Origin: Pseudomonadota bacterium
Lineage (GTDB): Bacteria > Pseudomonadota > Gammaproteobacteria > PS1 > Pseudothioglobaceae
Reading direction: 5' to 3'
Length of the DNA stretch: 41,657 nt
Assembly (NCBI GenBank): GCA_022600805.1
Contig: JAHZJR010000066.1
Span: forward strand, 1 to 41,657
Positions within the stretch are counted from its first letter, which is position 1, and each line of letters begins with the position of its first letter. Below are positions 26,988 to 39,273 of the stretch, piece by piece. The notes beneath the pieces are model-generated. The model was not told where the DNA came from. It made no database searches and saw only the letters and a list, made by a program, of their open reading frames with translations. A program made the translations under genes and the position numbers.

Positions 26988-27333
26988 ATGCGCTCGCCAT
27001 TGTATATTAAGTATCCTAATGGCGAAGTGCGAGTGATCGAAAATCTATTTGAACATCCAAGTGGTGTGCTATATTTCGAGTTATTTTGGGAAAAAGATCC
27101 TCAATACAGTATTCATATAATCGAAGGAGAAATTACGGGAGAGGGTCCGTGGAAAGTGGGCGACTGTTCTTTTCATATTCTGGGTTGTAATCACACACAC
27201 CCGCAAATGTGCGAAATGCATTCTTTTTGGAAGCAAGAGTTATTGCAAAATCCTGGACAATTTAGAGGTAATGAGATTGTTAAAATTGCCTTAGAAAAAG
27301 GCGCGATTGTACCCAAAGATCATCCAATGAACG

Positions 27334-27347
<14 letters not shown>
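26988..27347 (+). CDS. Unrecognised Cys/His-rich protein, 119 aa
   Basis: I do not recognise this family. The track start at 26856 overlaps most of the recX 3' half. ATG at 26988, 10 nt after the recX stop, gives 119 aa, although no Shine-Dalgarno precedes it. There is no signal peptide or membrane segment. Residues 60-78 hold a dense set of potential metal ligands: C60, H63, C67, H69, H71, C75 and H78 (around GCNHTHPQMCEMH). The N-terminal half looks beta-rich. Its 3' end overlaps the start of the ABC exporter by 14 nt, suggesting coupled translation and perhaps a shared role. Metal binding is inference. Confidence 0.8.
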
Positions 27348-30601
<3,254 letters not shown>

Positions 30602-30625
<24 letters not shown>

Positions 30626-32452
30626 TTGTTTATTAAAATAAACATCGAGTACTTGGCGTGCCAAAGGTGCGGCTTTTGAGCTACCACTGCCTGCGTTTTC
30701 AACCACAACAGCAATCGCTATTTCTGGATTTTCAATGGGTGCAAAACCTGTGAATAAAGCGTGATCTCTAAGCTTTTCAGCGAGCTTTTCAGCGATATAA
30801 ACCTCTTCTGCATCTAGACCAAACACTTGAGCTGTCCCTGTTTTTCCTGCTAGCGTATAAGTGAGTTTTTTGTTTAATCTTCTAGCGGTACCCTTAGGTG
30901 AGTAAACCACTTGTCTCATGCCGTCAATTACAGTTTCCCAGTTTTTGATATCTCGAATGGGTATTTGCTTACCCACTTCTTTTTTAATAGCAATCATAGA
31001 TTGCCCGGATGCTTGTGTATTTTTTAACAAGGTTGGTTTTAGTAATTGGCCTTTATTAGCTAAAGCTGCAGTGGCTGTTGCAAGTTGCAGAGGGCTGGAC
31101 GTCATAAAGCCTTGACCAATTCCTGTAATGAGTGTCTCTCCTTTATACCAAGGCTCATTGCGGTTGATTTTTTTCCAAGATTTAGAAGGTAGAATCCCGC
31201 CGCGTTCTCCAGGAATATCAATGCCTGTTTTTTGACCGAATTCGAAAAGATTCAAGCCGTCGCTCAAATTGTCAATGCCCATTTTGTAAGCTAAATCATA
31301 GAAAAACACATCATTAGATTGAGCAATAGCGTCGGTCACATTCACCTGTCCGTGACCGTTTCTATCCCAGTTATGAAACTTGCGTTTAATGCCTGGTAGC
31401 TGGTAATAACCTCGATCAAATACACTTGATTGATTGTTGATTGTGCCTTGCTCTAAACCTGCAAGTGCTACCATAGGCTTAATGGTGGAGGCAGGTGGAT
31501 ATAAGCCTTGAATGGTTCGATTTAGTTGAGGAATGTCTTTTGAAGTTTGTAGAGAATTATAATTTTTATGAGAAATACCATTAACAAACCAATTTGGATT
31601 ATAGACTGGGGTGCTGACCAAAGTAAGCACTTCGCCATTTCTGGTATCAATGGCAACAATCGCACCGCGCTTACCGTTAAGCAGCGCTTCAGCTTTTTTT
31701 TGCATGTCTAAATCAAGGCTTAGATATAGATCTTGTCCGGCAATAGCAGGCGTTATAATTTGTGTATCAATGATGCGTCCGCTAACATTACGCTCTATTT
31801 GTTTTAACCCTGTTTGTCCATGCAGTAAAGATTCGTATTGCTTTTCAATACCAACTTTACCCACAAATAAAGTCCCAGCGTAATTTTTCTTATCATACAA
31901 AGCCTTGTCTTTTTTATTCATTCTAGAGACATATCCAAGCGCATGGACACTAGAAGCGTTATGAGGATAAACACGATGAAAATAAGGCTCAATATCAACA
32001 CCAGGAAATTGATTACTGACCAGAAATTTTGCCATCTGTTGCTCGCTTAAATTTAGCTTAATAGGAATATTATGAAATTTTTGAAAACGCTTTCTGTTTT
32101 TGTAATACAGCTGAATATCTGTTTGATCAATAAAGCCTGCTTGTTCTAAATCACTTAAAGTCTGACTAATATCGCCTACTTTTTCAGGGGTTAGTGTCAT
32201 CTGATAAGTGAGTTTGTTAGTGGCTAGTATTTGGCCGTTTCGATCAAAAATCTTGCCTCGGCTTGGTGTAATGGGCAGGGTGCGCATTTGGTTGCCTAAC
32301 GATTCTTCTTGATAGTATTCATGATGAACAACTTGAAGGTTGTAGATGCGAACTAATAATAACAAGGTGAGTAAAAAAATAAAAACCAAGGCTATTTTTA
32401 GTCGAGATGACAATAGTGTATTTTCTAGCTGAGTGTTACCAATACTGTCCAC
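30602..32452 (-). CDS. mrdA: Penicillin-binding protein 2 (rod-shape transpeptidase)
   Basis: Periplasmic DD-transpeptidase that cross-links peptidoglycan during cell elongation with RodA and MreBCD. The 616-aa product has a short cytoplasmic tail, one membrane anchor (about 18-37), a dimerisation/pedestal region, and the penicillin-binding domain. The catalytic motif S322-T-I-K325 lies in PPASTIKPM, SxN appears as SND, and KTGT in LAGKTGTAQV. The start is GTG, 2 nt after the mreD stop. It is last in mreBCD-mrdA; rodA is not in the window. Confidence 0.96.
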
Positions 32453-32454
32453 AA

Positions 32455-32925
32455 TTACTGGTGACTACATTTGAGTAGAAAAAATCGAATCAGCGGCCAA
32501 ATAAGAGCGCTAGTAATTGGCGCTAAAAGTAGGTAATAATTGTCACTCCAGCCGTGAATAAGTGTGTGCGTGAACAAGAAAATACCCAGGTAAATGCTAC
32601 TAGCCAAAAATACATAAACTTGCTGAGTGCTAAGATTTGATACGTAAAAAGATTGCTTAACATTGATAATAAAAAGACTGGCAATAATTAGTGCTAATGC
32701 ATTTTGTCCAAGAATATCTCCTTGCAAAATATCGAGTAAAACCCCTAATATTAGTGCGATAAATAAACTACCCTTGGCTGGAAAGTTGACTAACCAATAG
32801 GCGTAAAGTAGTAGCATCCAAAAAGGTGAGCCATCTAGAATTTCTGCAGTAAAAGGTAGTGCGCTGAGAATGAATGCAAATAGTGTTATTTTGGATAAAA
32901 ATAAATAAGGGCGTTGTGTATTCAT
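32455..32925 (-). CDS. mreD: Rod shape-determining protein MreD
   Basis: Small hydrophobic inner-membrane protein of the elongation complex, 156 aa, with about five to six predicted membrane helices. Sequence is poorly conserved in this family, so the call rests on size, hydrophobicity and position between mreC and mrdA. Its ATG overlaps the mreC stop by four bases. Confidence 0.92.
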   Translation of the reverse strand: MNTQRPYLFLSKITLFAFILSALPFTAEILDGSPFWMLLLYAYWLVNFPAKGSLFIALILGVLLDILQGDILGQNALALIIASLFIINVKQSFYVSNLSTQQVYVFLASSIYLGIFLFTHTLIHGWSDNYYLLLAPITSALIWPLIRFFLLKCSHQ

Positions 32926-33719
32926 AAATCATCCAAAATAATGACAAACTCTAAATCATGAATTTGTTGCATAGGTTCAAGTGTAATATGCATAAAAGAT
33001 TCATTTTTACGTTGCTCTGCTTGAACTACCCGACCTACAGGATAGCCATTTGGAAATTTAGAGCCTAGTGAATTAGTGACAAAAATATCGCCAATTTTGA
33101 TATCGGATTCTGGTTCAATAAATTGCACCAATAGTTGGTGTTTGTTTTCTGCTAATCCTTGACTGATACCTTGAATGCCGTTACGAACACTTTTAATCGG
33201 TATGTATTGAGTTGGATCGCTGGCAATTAAAATGCTGGCAGTAGTTGGCGTGGTTTGTGTAATTTGCCCAAGTACACCATTAGCACCTAGAGCCACTTGC
33301 CCAATTTTAAGATTGTTATTGCTTCCTTTATTGATAATGATTTGTTTTTTGAGTCGAGAGCGACTAATACTTTCAGTGCGGGCAATAGTAAAATTAGCTT
33401 GTTGTAGGGTATAGCTAGACTCTAGTAAGGCGTTAAGTTTTTTATTTTCTAGGGCGAGTGCGTCGGTGTGTTGGAGTTTAACTTTAAGTTTTAATAGTTC
33501 GTTAGTTAGGCTTCGATTGTTATTGAGTAATTGCTCTTTTGAGCTACCTTGTTCGTTAATCCAGGTGTAGAGCTTTTTAGGTAGACTAACTACCATATAA
33601 ATAGGTGAAATAAGCGTGGCAACGCTTTGTCTTAGAATATTTAGATAAGCAAACTTATAATCAAAAATAATCAAAAAAATGGCGATTACAATTGGGGTAA
33701 AAATTTTAAAAAATCGCAT
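32922..33719 (-). CDS. mreC: Rod shape-determining protein MreC
   Basis: Bitopic periplasmic scaffold linking MreB to the wall-synthesis enzymes. The 265-aa product has one N-terminal membrane helix (about 5-25), a coiled-coil-like stretch (about 62-96, rich in Leu, Lys and Asn), and a beta-rich C-terminal domain with GANGVLGQI and IKIGDIFVTNSLGSKFPNG. Length is near 280 aa typical of shorter MreC. It begins 33 nt after mreB. Confidence 0.95.
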   Translation of the reverse strand: MRFFKIFTPIVIAIFLIIFDYKFAYLNILRQSVATLISPIYMVVSLPKKLYTWINEQGSSKEQLLNNNRSLTNELLKLKVKLQHTDALALENKKLNALLESSYTLQQANFTIARTESISRSRLKKQIIINKGSNNNLKIGQVALGANGVLGQITQTTPTTASILIASDPTQYIPIKSVRNGIQGISQGLAENKHQLLVQFIEPESDIKIGDIFVTNSLGSKFPNGYPVGRVVQAEQRKNESFMHITLEPMQQIHDLEFVIILDDL

Positions 33720-33752
33720 TTTCCCCTAGTCTAAATTAAGTGTTGTCTGTTT

Positions 33753-34784
33753 TTACTCAGCGGCTAAAAAGCCCATATTATGCTTGCTGATCATATCTAG
33801 TGCAACACCACCACCGCGTGCAACACAGGTTAATGGATCATCTGCAATACGAACAGGTAAGTTGGTTTCCTGATTGATTAGCTTATCAAGTCCATCTAGT
33901 AGTGCACCACCGCCTGTTAGTACTAAACCGTTTTCAGCAATATCTGAACTTAATTCTGGCGGCGTTTTTTCCAGCGCTGTTCGAACAGAGCTAACAATCG
34001 TTTTTAGTGGCTCTTGCAACGCTTCAAGTATTTCCGTGTTGGTAATTTCAAAGCTAACAGGAATACCTTTAGCAACATCTCTACCTCTAAATTCAATCTT
34101 TTTAACTGCATTGGTTTTAAAAGCAGAGCCTACTTCTTCCTTAATTTGCTCAGCAGTTGCTGGGCCGATAATAATGCCGTGCTCTCGACGTACAAATTTA
34201 ACAATAGTGTCATCAAAAACGTCGCCACCCACGCGCAAAGAATCAGAATAAACAATGCCATTCAGTGACATGATCGCGATTTCAGTCGTACCACCGCCAA
34301 TATCGATCACCATGGCACCTGACGCCTCTTCAATGGCCATGCCAGCACCAAGCGCTGCAGCCATTGGCTCTTCAATTAGATAGACATCGCGTGCGCCTGC
34401 ACCTACAGCGCTTTCTTTAATGGCACGACGCTCAACTTGGGTTGCGCCACAAGGGACGCAAATTAGTACCTTAGGACTGGGCGAAAAAAACCCAGAGCGC
34501 AATACTTTGCGAATGAAGTGTTGTAGCATTTTTTCAGTCACTTTAAAATCAGCAATCACACCATCTTTCATTGGGCGTATAGCCTCAATAGATCCTGGCG
34601 TTCTGCCGAGCATGTTTTTAGCATCCTGGCCAACCGCAATCACAGTCGCTTCCATTGAGCCTCTGTCTTGGCGAATAGCCACAACTGAAGGCTCGTTTAA
34701 AACAATCTGGCCATCCATATAAATAAGGGTGTTAGCAGTACCTAGATCAATTGAAAGACTTTGTGCTTTGAAAAAATCAAACAT
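33753..34784 (-). CDS. mreB: Actin-like cell-shape protein MreB
   Basis: Cytoplasmic actin homologue that polymerises on the inner membrane and directs lateral wall synthesis. The 343-aa length matches the family. The ATP-binding loops are seen in [25 protein letters not shown] and [12 protein letters not shown]. The N-terminal MFDFFK is the amphipathic membrane-binding segment. AGGA precedes the ATG. It is first in mreBCD-mrdA with its own promoter. Confidence 0.98.
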   Translation of the reverse strand: MFDFFKAQSLSIDLGTANTLIYMDGQIVLNEPSVVAIRQDRGSMEATVIAVGQDAKNMLGRTPGSIEAIRPMKDGVIADFKVTEKMLQHFIRKVLRSGFFSPSPKVLICVPCGATQVERRAIKESAVGAGARDVYLIEEPMAAALGAGMAIEEASGAMVIDIGGGTTEIAIMSLNGIVYSDSLRVGGDVFDDTIVKFVRREHGIIIGPATAEQIKEEVGSAFKTNAVKKIEFRGRDVAKGIPVSFEITNTEILEALQEPLKTIVSSVRTALEKTPPELSSDIAENGLVLTGGGALLDGLDKLINQETNLPVRIADDPLTCVARGGGVALDMISKHNMGFLAAE

Positions 34785-34820
34785 AAAAATTCCTGATTAA
34801 TTATTAGTGAAATAAAAAGA

Positions 34821-34826
34821 TATAAT
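34821..34826 (+). promoter_or_regulatory. Candidate fumarase -10 box
   Basis: TATAAT in the 90-bp divergent gap between mreB and the fumarase gene, directly next to the mreB -10. The nearest -35-like hexamer, TTAATT, is 18 nt upstream and weak. The two promoters are back to back, so their expression may be linked. Confidence 0.45.
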
Positions 34827-34855
34827 ACTATAAATAATTGGTAAAAATACAACAA
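34827..34855 (-). promoter_or_regulatory. Candidate mreB promoter
   Basis: On the minus strand TTGTTG (34850-34855) is followed after exactly 17 nt by TATAGT (34827-34832). This predicts a leader of about 35 nt before mreB. Confidence 0.6.
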
Positions 34856-34874
34856 TCCTAAAGGCGGTAGAAAT

Positions 34875-36365
34875 ATGAAAATTCAGCAAGAACATGTGAT
34901 TGAAAGCGTCTCTAATGCATTGCAATATATTTCTTATTATCATTCGCCTGATTTTATTCAGGCCATGGCAAAAGCCTACGAAAAAGAAACACACGATAGT
35001 GCTAAAAACGCCATTGCGCAAATTCTAATCAACTCAAAAATGGCCGCCCTTGGTCAAAGACCTTTGTGTCAAGATACCGGGATTGTTAATGTGTTTGTTG
35101 AAGTGGGCATGGATGTAACTTGGGAGGCAGATCTTTCCTTGGGTGAAATGATCAATGAAGGGGTTAGACGCGCTTTTACTTTTGAGAAGAACCCATTGCG
35201 CGCTTCGATTGTTAAAGATCCGTTATTTTCAAGAGAAAATACCAAGGATAACACCCCAGCGGTTATTCATTCAAAAGTAGTCAAGGGCGATCAGATCAAA
35301 TTTATTGTTGCTGCTAAAGGCTGTGGTTCAGAAAATAAAGCCAAGTTTGCTATTCTAAATCCTTCTGCCAGTGTGGCTGATTGGGTGCTTGAGATGATTC
35401 CAACGATGGGTGCAGGTTGGTGTCCACCAGGAATGATCGGTATTGGTGTAGGTGGCACGGCGGAAAAGGCCATGATGATGGCGAAAGAAAGTCTAATGGA
35501 TCCGATCGATATTGCAGATGTCGCTGCGAAGCCTAACCCAACCAAACTTGAGAAATTACGCTTAGAGCTTTTAGAAAAAATTAACAATTTGGGCATTGGC
35601 GCACAAGGTCTGGGCGGATTAACTACGGTACTTGACGTTAAAATTAAAGATTATCCAACACACGCCGCCTCGCAAGCAGTTGCTATGATTCCAAATTGCG
35701 CGGCTACGCGTCATTTGCATTTTTCTATGGATGGTTCAGGTTTAGCAGAGTTGCCAGCGGTTGATATGAATCTTTACCCTGAGCTAGAAATGGATTATTC
35801 AAAATATAAGCATGTCGAATTAAACACGCTAACGCGCGAGCAAATGAACGAATGGAATATTGGTGATACTTTGTTGTTAACAGGTACGATTATCACTGGT
35901 CGTGATGCAGCACATGCACGTCTTAAGAAAATGCTAGATAATGGCGAAGGCTTGCCTAAAGGTGTGAATTTTGATAATAAATTTATTTATTATGTGGGTC
36001 CGGTTGACGCAGTGGGTGATGAAGTCATCGGACCTGCAGGGCCAACCACAGCGACGCGTATGGATCGTTATACCGATATGATGCTTGAAAATACTAATAT
36101 TCTCGGCATGATTGGTAAAGCTGAGCGTGGCAAGCAAACCGTTAGTAGTATTAAAAAACACAAGGCTAGCTATTTGATTGCTGTTGGTGGTGCAGCGTAC
36201 CTTATTTCTAAATCGATTAAAAAAGCCAAAAAAATTGCTTTTGCAGATATGGGTATGGAAGCCATTTATGAATTTGAAGTTGAAAATATGCCAGTCACGG
36301 TTGCGGTTGATAGTCAAGGTGAAAATATCCATGATATTTTTCAAACGATTCAAACCCTTAACTAG
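34875..36365 (+). CDS. Class I fumarate hydratase (iron-sulfur type)
   Basis: Interconverts fumarate and malate in the TCA cycle using a 4Fe-4S cluster. The 496-aa protein is the single-chain form, with the N-terminal (alpha-like) part about 1-280 and the C-terminal (beta-like) part about 300-496. Candidate cluster cysteines are Cys65 (LCQDTG), Cys150 (KGCGSENK) and Cys183 (GWCPPG). The C-terminal part has GRDAAHARL and GPVDAVGDEVIGPAGPTT. It is usually named fumA or fumB; I leave the symbol blank. AAGGCGG precedes the ATG. Related tartrate dehydratases share the fold, but length favours fumarase. Confidence 0.92.
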   Translation: MKIQQEHVIESVSNALQYISYYHSPDFIQAMAKAYEKETHDSAKNAIAQILINSKMAALGQRPLCQDTGIVNVFVEVGMDVTWEADLSLGEMINEGVRRAFTFEKNPLRASIVKDPLFSRENTKDNTPAVIHSKVVKGDQIKFIVAAKGCGSENKAKFAILNPSASVADWVLEMIPTMGAGWCPPGMIGIGVGGTAEKAMMMAKESLMDPIDIADVAAKPNPTKLEKLRLELLEKINNLGIGAQGLGGLTTVLDVKIKDYPTHAASQAVAMIPNCAATRHLHFSMDGSGLAELPAVDMNLYPELEMDYSKYKHVELNTLTREQMNEWNIGDTLLLTGTIITGRDAAHARLKKMLDNGEGLPKGVNFDNKFIYYVGPVDAVGDEVIGPAGPTTATRMDRYTDMMLENTNILGMIGKAERGKQTVSSIKKHKASYLIAVGGAAYLISKSIKKAKKIAFADMGMEAIYEFEVENMPVTVAVDSQGENIHDIFQTIQTLN

Positions 36366-36404
36366 CTTTTCATTTTATAAGCTTTCCTGTAAATTTTGAA
36401 CTAG

Positions 36405-36410
36405 TATAAT
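36405..36410 (+). promoter_or_regulatory. Candidate rnpB -10 box
   Basis: TATAAT ends 8 nt before the predicted 5' end of RNase P RNA, the spacing expected for a direct start. TTTCCT lies 16 nt upstream as a weak -35. Confidence 0.6.
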
Positions 36411-36418
36411 CGTCAGCT

Positions 36419-36759
36419 GAAGTTGGTCGGATAGTCGCTGGTAAGTTTGCTTATCAGAGGAAAGTCCGGGCTCCATAGAGCAAAGTGCTAGCTAACAGCT
36501 AGGTAGGGTGACCTAATGGAAAGTGCTGCAGAGATTTAGACCGCCTGTTTTTAACAGGTAAGGGTGAGAAGGTGCGGTAAGAGCGCACCGCACGGAAGGC
36601 AACAACCGTGGCAAGGTAAACCCCACTTGGAGCAAGCTCAAATAGGCTACCATTGATGCGGCTCGCATAAGGTAGCGGGTAGAGTGCTAAAGCGTCTTGG
36701 CGACACGGCGCGTAGATGAATGACTATCTATTACAGAACCCGGCTTATAGACTAACTTC
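36419..36759 (+). ncRNA. rnpB: RNase P RNA, bacterial class A
   Basis: Catalytic RNA that matures tRNA 5' ends. The P1 helix is closed by GAAGTTGGTC at the 5' end and GACTAACTTC at the 3' end. Between them lie the conserved GAGGAAAGTCCGGGCTCCATAG block, GGTAAGGGTG-like and GGTGCGGTAAGAGCGCACCG segments, GTAAACCCCAC, TAGATGAATGACT and ACAGAACCCGGCTTAT. About 341 nt, shorter than E. coli (377), consistent with trimmed peripheral helices. Ends are set by P1 pairing and could shift by a few bases. Confidence 0.97.
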
Positions 36760-36789
36760 TTACTTCTTCTTTTTTCTTTCTACTTTGTT

Positions 36790-36851
36790 AAGTATTAAGA
36801 AAATACTCAATCACATAGTTTGCCTATGTTCAATTGTATTTTTTAATACTT
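36790..36851. repeat. 62-nt imperfect palindrome downstream of rnpB
   Basis: Outer arms AAGTATTAAGAAAATAC and GTATTTTTTAATACTT pair over 16 bp with one bulged base. An inner stem ACATAG/CTATGT closes a TTTGC loop. The two six-base sides between them (TCAATC and TCAATT) are near-identical rather than complementary. No gene lies between rnpB and 36927. It may terminate rnpB, or be a palindromic repeat element. Confidence 0.6.
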
Positions 36852-36891
36852 GCCTCGTATAAAATAAAAAATAATTGTAATAAGCTAATTA

Positions 36892-36920
36892 TTGAAATTC
36901 CTATTTAATTGTTGTAGAAT
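36892..36920 (+). promoter_or_regulatory. Promoter of the small secreted protein gene
   Basis: TTGAAA (36892-36897), a 17-nt spacer, then TAGAAT (36915-36920). The start codon lies 6 nt after the -10 box, so the predicted transcript starts at the ATG itself. No Shine-Dalgarno is present. Confidence 0.6.
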
Positions 36921-36926
36921 AAGACA

Positions 36927-37196
36927 ATGAGCAGAGTTCAGAAAATCTTATTAATGGTGTTGCTAACTTTATCAGCGAGTGTATCTGCTGAAAAAGAGAT
37001 TTTCTATAGCGATAAAAATATTACCATTTACGCAGATAACACCGTGGTTCAAACTGGCAAAAACACTGCACCTATCTTTAAACCTTCAAGTACCTGGGTA
37101 GAGGAAGATTTTTTTACTCAGCAGGAGAAATATTGCGAGGTGGATTCAATTCATAAAAATAAATTAAAAGATTTATTAAACTCCTTTAAAAAGTAA
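36927..37196 (+). CDS. Small predicted secreted protein, 89 aa
   Basis: Unrecognised. It begins with a signal peptide (MSRVQK, then a hydrophobic core, likely cleavage after SVSA at residue 21), leaving a mature protein of about 68 aa. One cysteine (Cys70) is present, but no lipobox. The mature part is polar with a beta-like NITIYADNTVV segment and a lysine-rich C-terminus. A good promoter lies directly upstream. Its stop is 5 nt from the prmC stop on the other strand. Periplasmic location is inferred. Confidence 0.75.
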   Translation: MSRVQKILLMVLLTLSASVSAEKEIFYSDKNITIYADNTVVQTGKNTAPIFKPSSTWVEEDFFTQQEKYCEVDSIHKNKLKDLLNSFKK

Positions 37197-37201
37197 CGGC
37201 A

Positions 37202-37987
37202 CTATATTTTTTGAGCAAGTATCGCTCTGTCAATATTGTTGTAATCCTTAAAAGTTAGAATGCCAGTAAAATCTTTTGTCAATAATTCAACAATTCTAGC
37301 TTGTTGATCGTGGCCATGTTCTAGTAATAAATAACCATCTTTAGCCAAATGGTTTGGTGCTTCCTTAATAATAATACGAATATCATCTAACCCGTCTTTT
37401 CCTGCGGTAAGCGCGCTAATGGGCTCGAAGCTTAAGTCATCAAGATAGCTATCATTTTCTTCGATATAAGGCGGATTTGAGATGATCAGATTAAATGTTT
37501 GAGCAGCTACAGGCTCAAACCAATTACCTTGTAAAAATTCAATTGGCGTAGTCATATTAGACTTTGCAACCGTTAATGCTTGAGCCGAATAATCAGTTGC
37601 AGTGACCTGCCAATGTGGGTTTTTGTCCGCCAATGTAATAGCAATAATACCGCTACCTGTGCCCATGTCTAAAAGCCTACACAGCTTGTCTTTTGCAAAC
37701 AAATCTAGCGCAATATCGATTAATAGTTCAGTTTCTGGCCTAGGAATGAGTGTATCAGGGGTGACTTTAAAATCTAAATGATAAAAACCACGACTACCAC
37801 TTAAATACGCAAAAGGCATACCTTGTTGTCTTTTTAGAATAAAGCTTTCTAGTCGAGATTTTTCATCCAAGCTGAGTTGGTAATGGCTGTTGGAAATAAG
37901 CTCAGCACCACTTTTTTCTAGCACCAGAGACAAAAGTGGTGCGATATCAATCGCACTACTTTTAAGGTAATCTTGGATGGTTTTCAA
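37202..37987 (-). CDS. prmC: Release factor glutamine methyltransferase
   Basis: Methylates the glutamine of the GGQ motif in RF1 and RF2 with S-adenosylmethionine. The 261-aa product shows an N-terminal helical domain, the SAM-binding DMGTGSG (107-113) and the catalytic NPPY (171-174). The start is TTG at 37987, only 3 nt after the rhodanese stop; no in-frame ATG occurs before about codon 57. The usual partner prfA is not in the window. It is last in rsxE-rhodanese-prmC. Confidence 0.95.
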   Translation of the reverse strand: MKTIQDYLKSSAIDIAPLLSLVLEKSGAELISNSHYQLSLDEKSRLESFILKRQQGMPFAYLSGSRGFYHLDFKVTPDTLIPRPETELLIDIALDLFAKDKLCRLLDMGTGSGIIAITLADKNPHWQVTATDYSAQALTVAKSNMTTPIEFLQGNWFEPVAAQTFNLIISNPPYIEENDSYLDDLSFEPISALTAGKDGLDDIRIIIKEAPNHLAKDGYLLLEHGHDQQARIVELLTKDFTGILTFKDYNNIDRAILAQKI

Positions 37988-37990
37988 GGC

Positions 37991-38617
37991 TTAAAGCTTG
38001 ACAGTTGTTAATCCTAGAGATTTCCAATTTTGCATGCCACCACGGAAATATTTAATTTTGGCAGCTGGGTAGCCGTAGCTAAGTAATGCTTTAACAGCTG
38101 TTGGCGTTTGTCCACACCAAATACCGTTGCAATACATTACCAAAGTTTTGGCATAGGTAAAGTCAAACACGTCATCGACCTGCACACCTAGTTGGTCTTC
38201 CATGATTTCCAAAGCCTTGTCTTTTTTCTTAAATTGCGTATAAGGGATGTTAATCGCAGTTGGAATGGCGCCAGTAAATGCTAGCCAGTTTGGCGTACGA
38301 GTATCAATCACTAAAATAGATTCATCACCTGCTGAGCGTTGTTTGACATAGTCAATCATTTTAAGCTCGCCAATGGTTTCCACCAAATGTGGCGCAAATG
38401 GATGCATTGGCTGGATTTTTCCACGAGTGGTTTTTAGATAAAAATCTGAAATTTCATTATCACGATCTTGATTGCGTTGTAATTGAACAATTTTGTCTTG
38501 ATGATTGATATTAATTGATACAACACCCGGTGAAATAAACACCTCTTTGGTTGCTTCACCTTCGGCATTAACGCCTAAGGTTAAAAAACTGACAAACAGT
38601 ACTACTAATTTTTTCAT
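37991..38617 (-). CDS. Periplasmic rhodanese-like protein
   Basis: Predicted exported single-domain rhodanese of 208 aa. A signal peptide covers about residues 1-18, a region of about 65 aa without recognised domain follows, and the rhodanese fold runs from about 85 to 205 (VIDTRTPNWLAFTGAIPTAINIP). The active-site loop reads CNGIWCGQTP, with Cys163 at the catalytic position and a second cysteine, Cys168. In a sulfur oxidiser it may handle periplasmic sulfane sulfur, but this is inference. AGGAG precedes the ATG. It lies 17 nt after rsxE. Confidence 0.88.
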   Translation of the reverse strand: MKKLVVLFVSFLTLGVNAEGEATKEVFISPGVVSININHQDKIVQLQRNQDRDNEISDFYLKTTRGKIQPMHPFAPHLVETIGELKMIDYVKQRSAGDESILVIDTRTPNWLAFTGAIPTAINIPYTQFKKKDKALEIMEDQLGVQVDDVFDFTYAKTLVMYCNGIWCGQTPTAVKALLSYGYPAAKIKYFRGGMQNWKSLGLTTVKL

Positions 38618-38634
38618 TTTTCTTCTCCTATTTT

Positions 38635-39270
38635 TTAAACCTTTTTCAAATCAAAATAATTTTTAGCCGCAACAATCAAACCCAAACCAATGAATGCGCC
38701 TGGCGGCAAAATAGCTAACAATGTGCCTTGGTAATTTTCAAATACAGTAATGCTGAGCGTATCACCCAAACTACCAAGCAGTAAAGCAGATTGATCAAAC
38801 AAAGTACCTGAGCCGATCAGCTCGCGCATCGCGCCTAAAATAATCAAAATAATAGAAAAACCGACGCCCATCATTAACCCATCAAGTGCTGATTTATCCC
38901 AGCTGTTTTTACTAGCATAAGCTTCTGCTCGAGCCAGAATCGCACAATTAGTTACAATGAGTGGCACAAAAATACCCAAAATTAAATACAAATCATAAAA
39001 GTATGATTGCATTAATAGTTCAACAATGGTCACAAATGAAGCAATTAGTAGTACAAAAATAGGAATGCGCACTTCTTTGCGAATTTGATGGCGAAAAACA
39101 GACACAGTCACATTAGACGCCACCAAGACAAAAGTGGTAGCCAAGCCTAGGCCAATCGCATTAACAATATTGTTAGTGACCGCTAAAAGCGGACACAGAC
39201 CTAATAAGGCAACTAGCGCCTGGTTGTTGGTCCATAGGCCATTTTTAATAATTTTTAGATAATCTTCCAT
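38635..39270 (-). CDS. rsxE: Ion-translocating electron transport complex subunit RsxE/RnfE
   Basis: Integral membrane subunit of the Rnf/Rsx complex, which couples electron transfer between ferredoxin and NADH to ion movement and, in E. coli, keeps SoxR reduced. The 211-aa product (E. coli 231) has about six membrane helices with [23 protein letters not shown] at the start, split here as NGLWTNNQ and [10 protein letters not shown], and [17 protein letters not shown] in the middle. The conserved half-membrane cysteines are present in both segments. The other rnf genes are not adjacent. Confidence 0.95.
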   Translation of the reverse strand: MEDYLKIIKNGLWTNNQALVALLGLCPLLAVTNNIVNAIGLGLATTFVLVASNVTVSVFRHQIRKEVRIPIFVLLIASFVTIVELLMQSYFYDLYLILGIFVPLIVTNCAILARAEAYASKNSWDKSALDGLMMGVGFSIILIILGAMRELIGSGTLFDQSALLLGSLGDTLSITVFENYQGTLLAILPPGAFIGLGLIVAAKNYFDLKKV

Positions 39271-39273
39271 TGC

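Noticed and set aside
33874-34268. Plus-strand ORFs of 125 and 84 aa inside mreB
   Set aside because: They lie wholly antisense to a highly conserved gene, with no ribosome binding site or recognisable product.
35934-36353. 139-aa minus-strand ORF inside the fumarase gene
   Set aside because: An antisense shadow. The fumarase frame carries the conserved motifs throughout.
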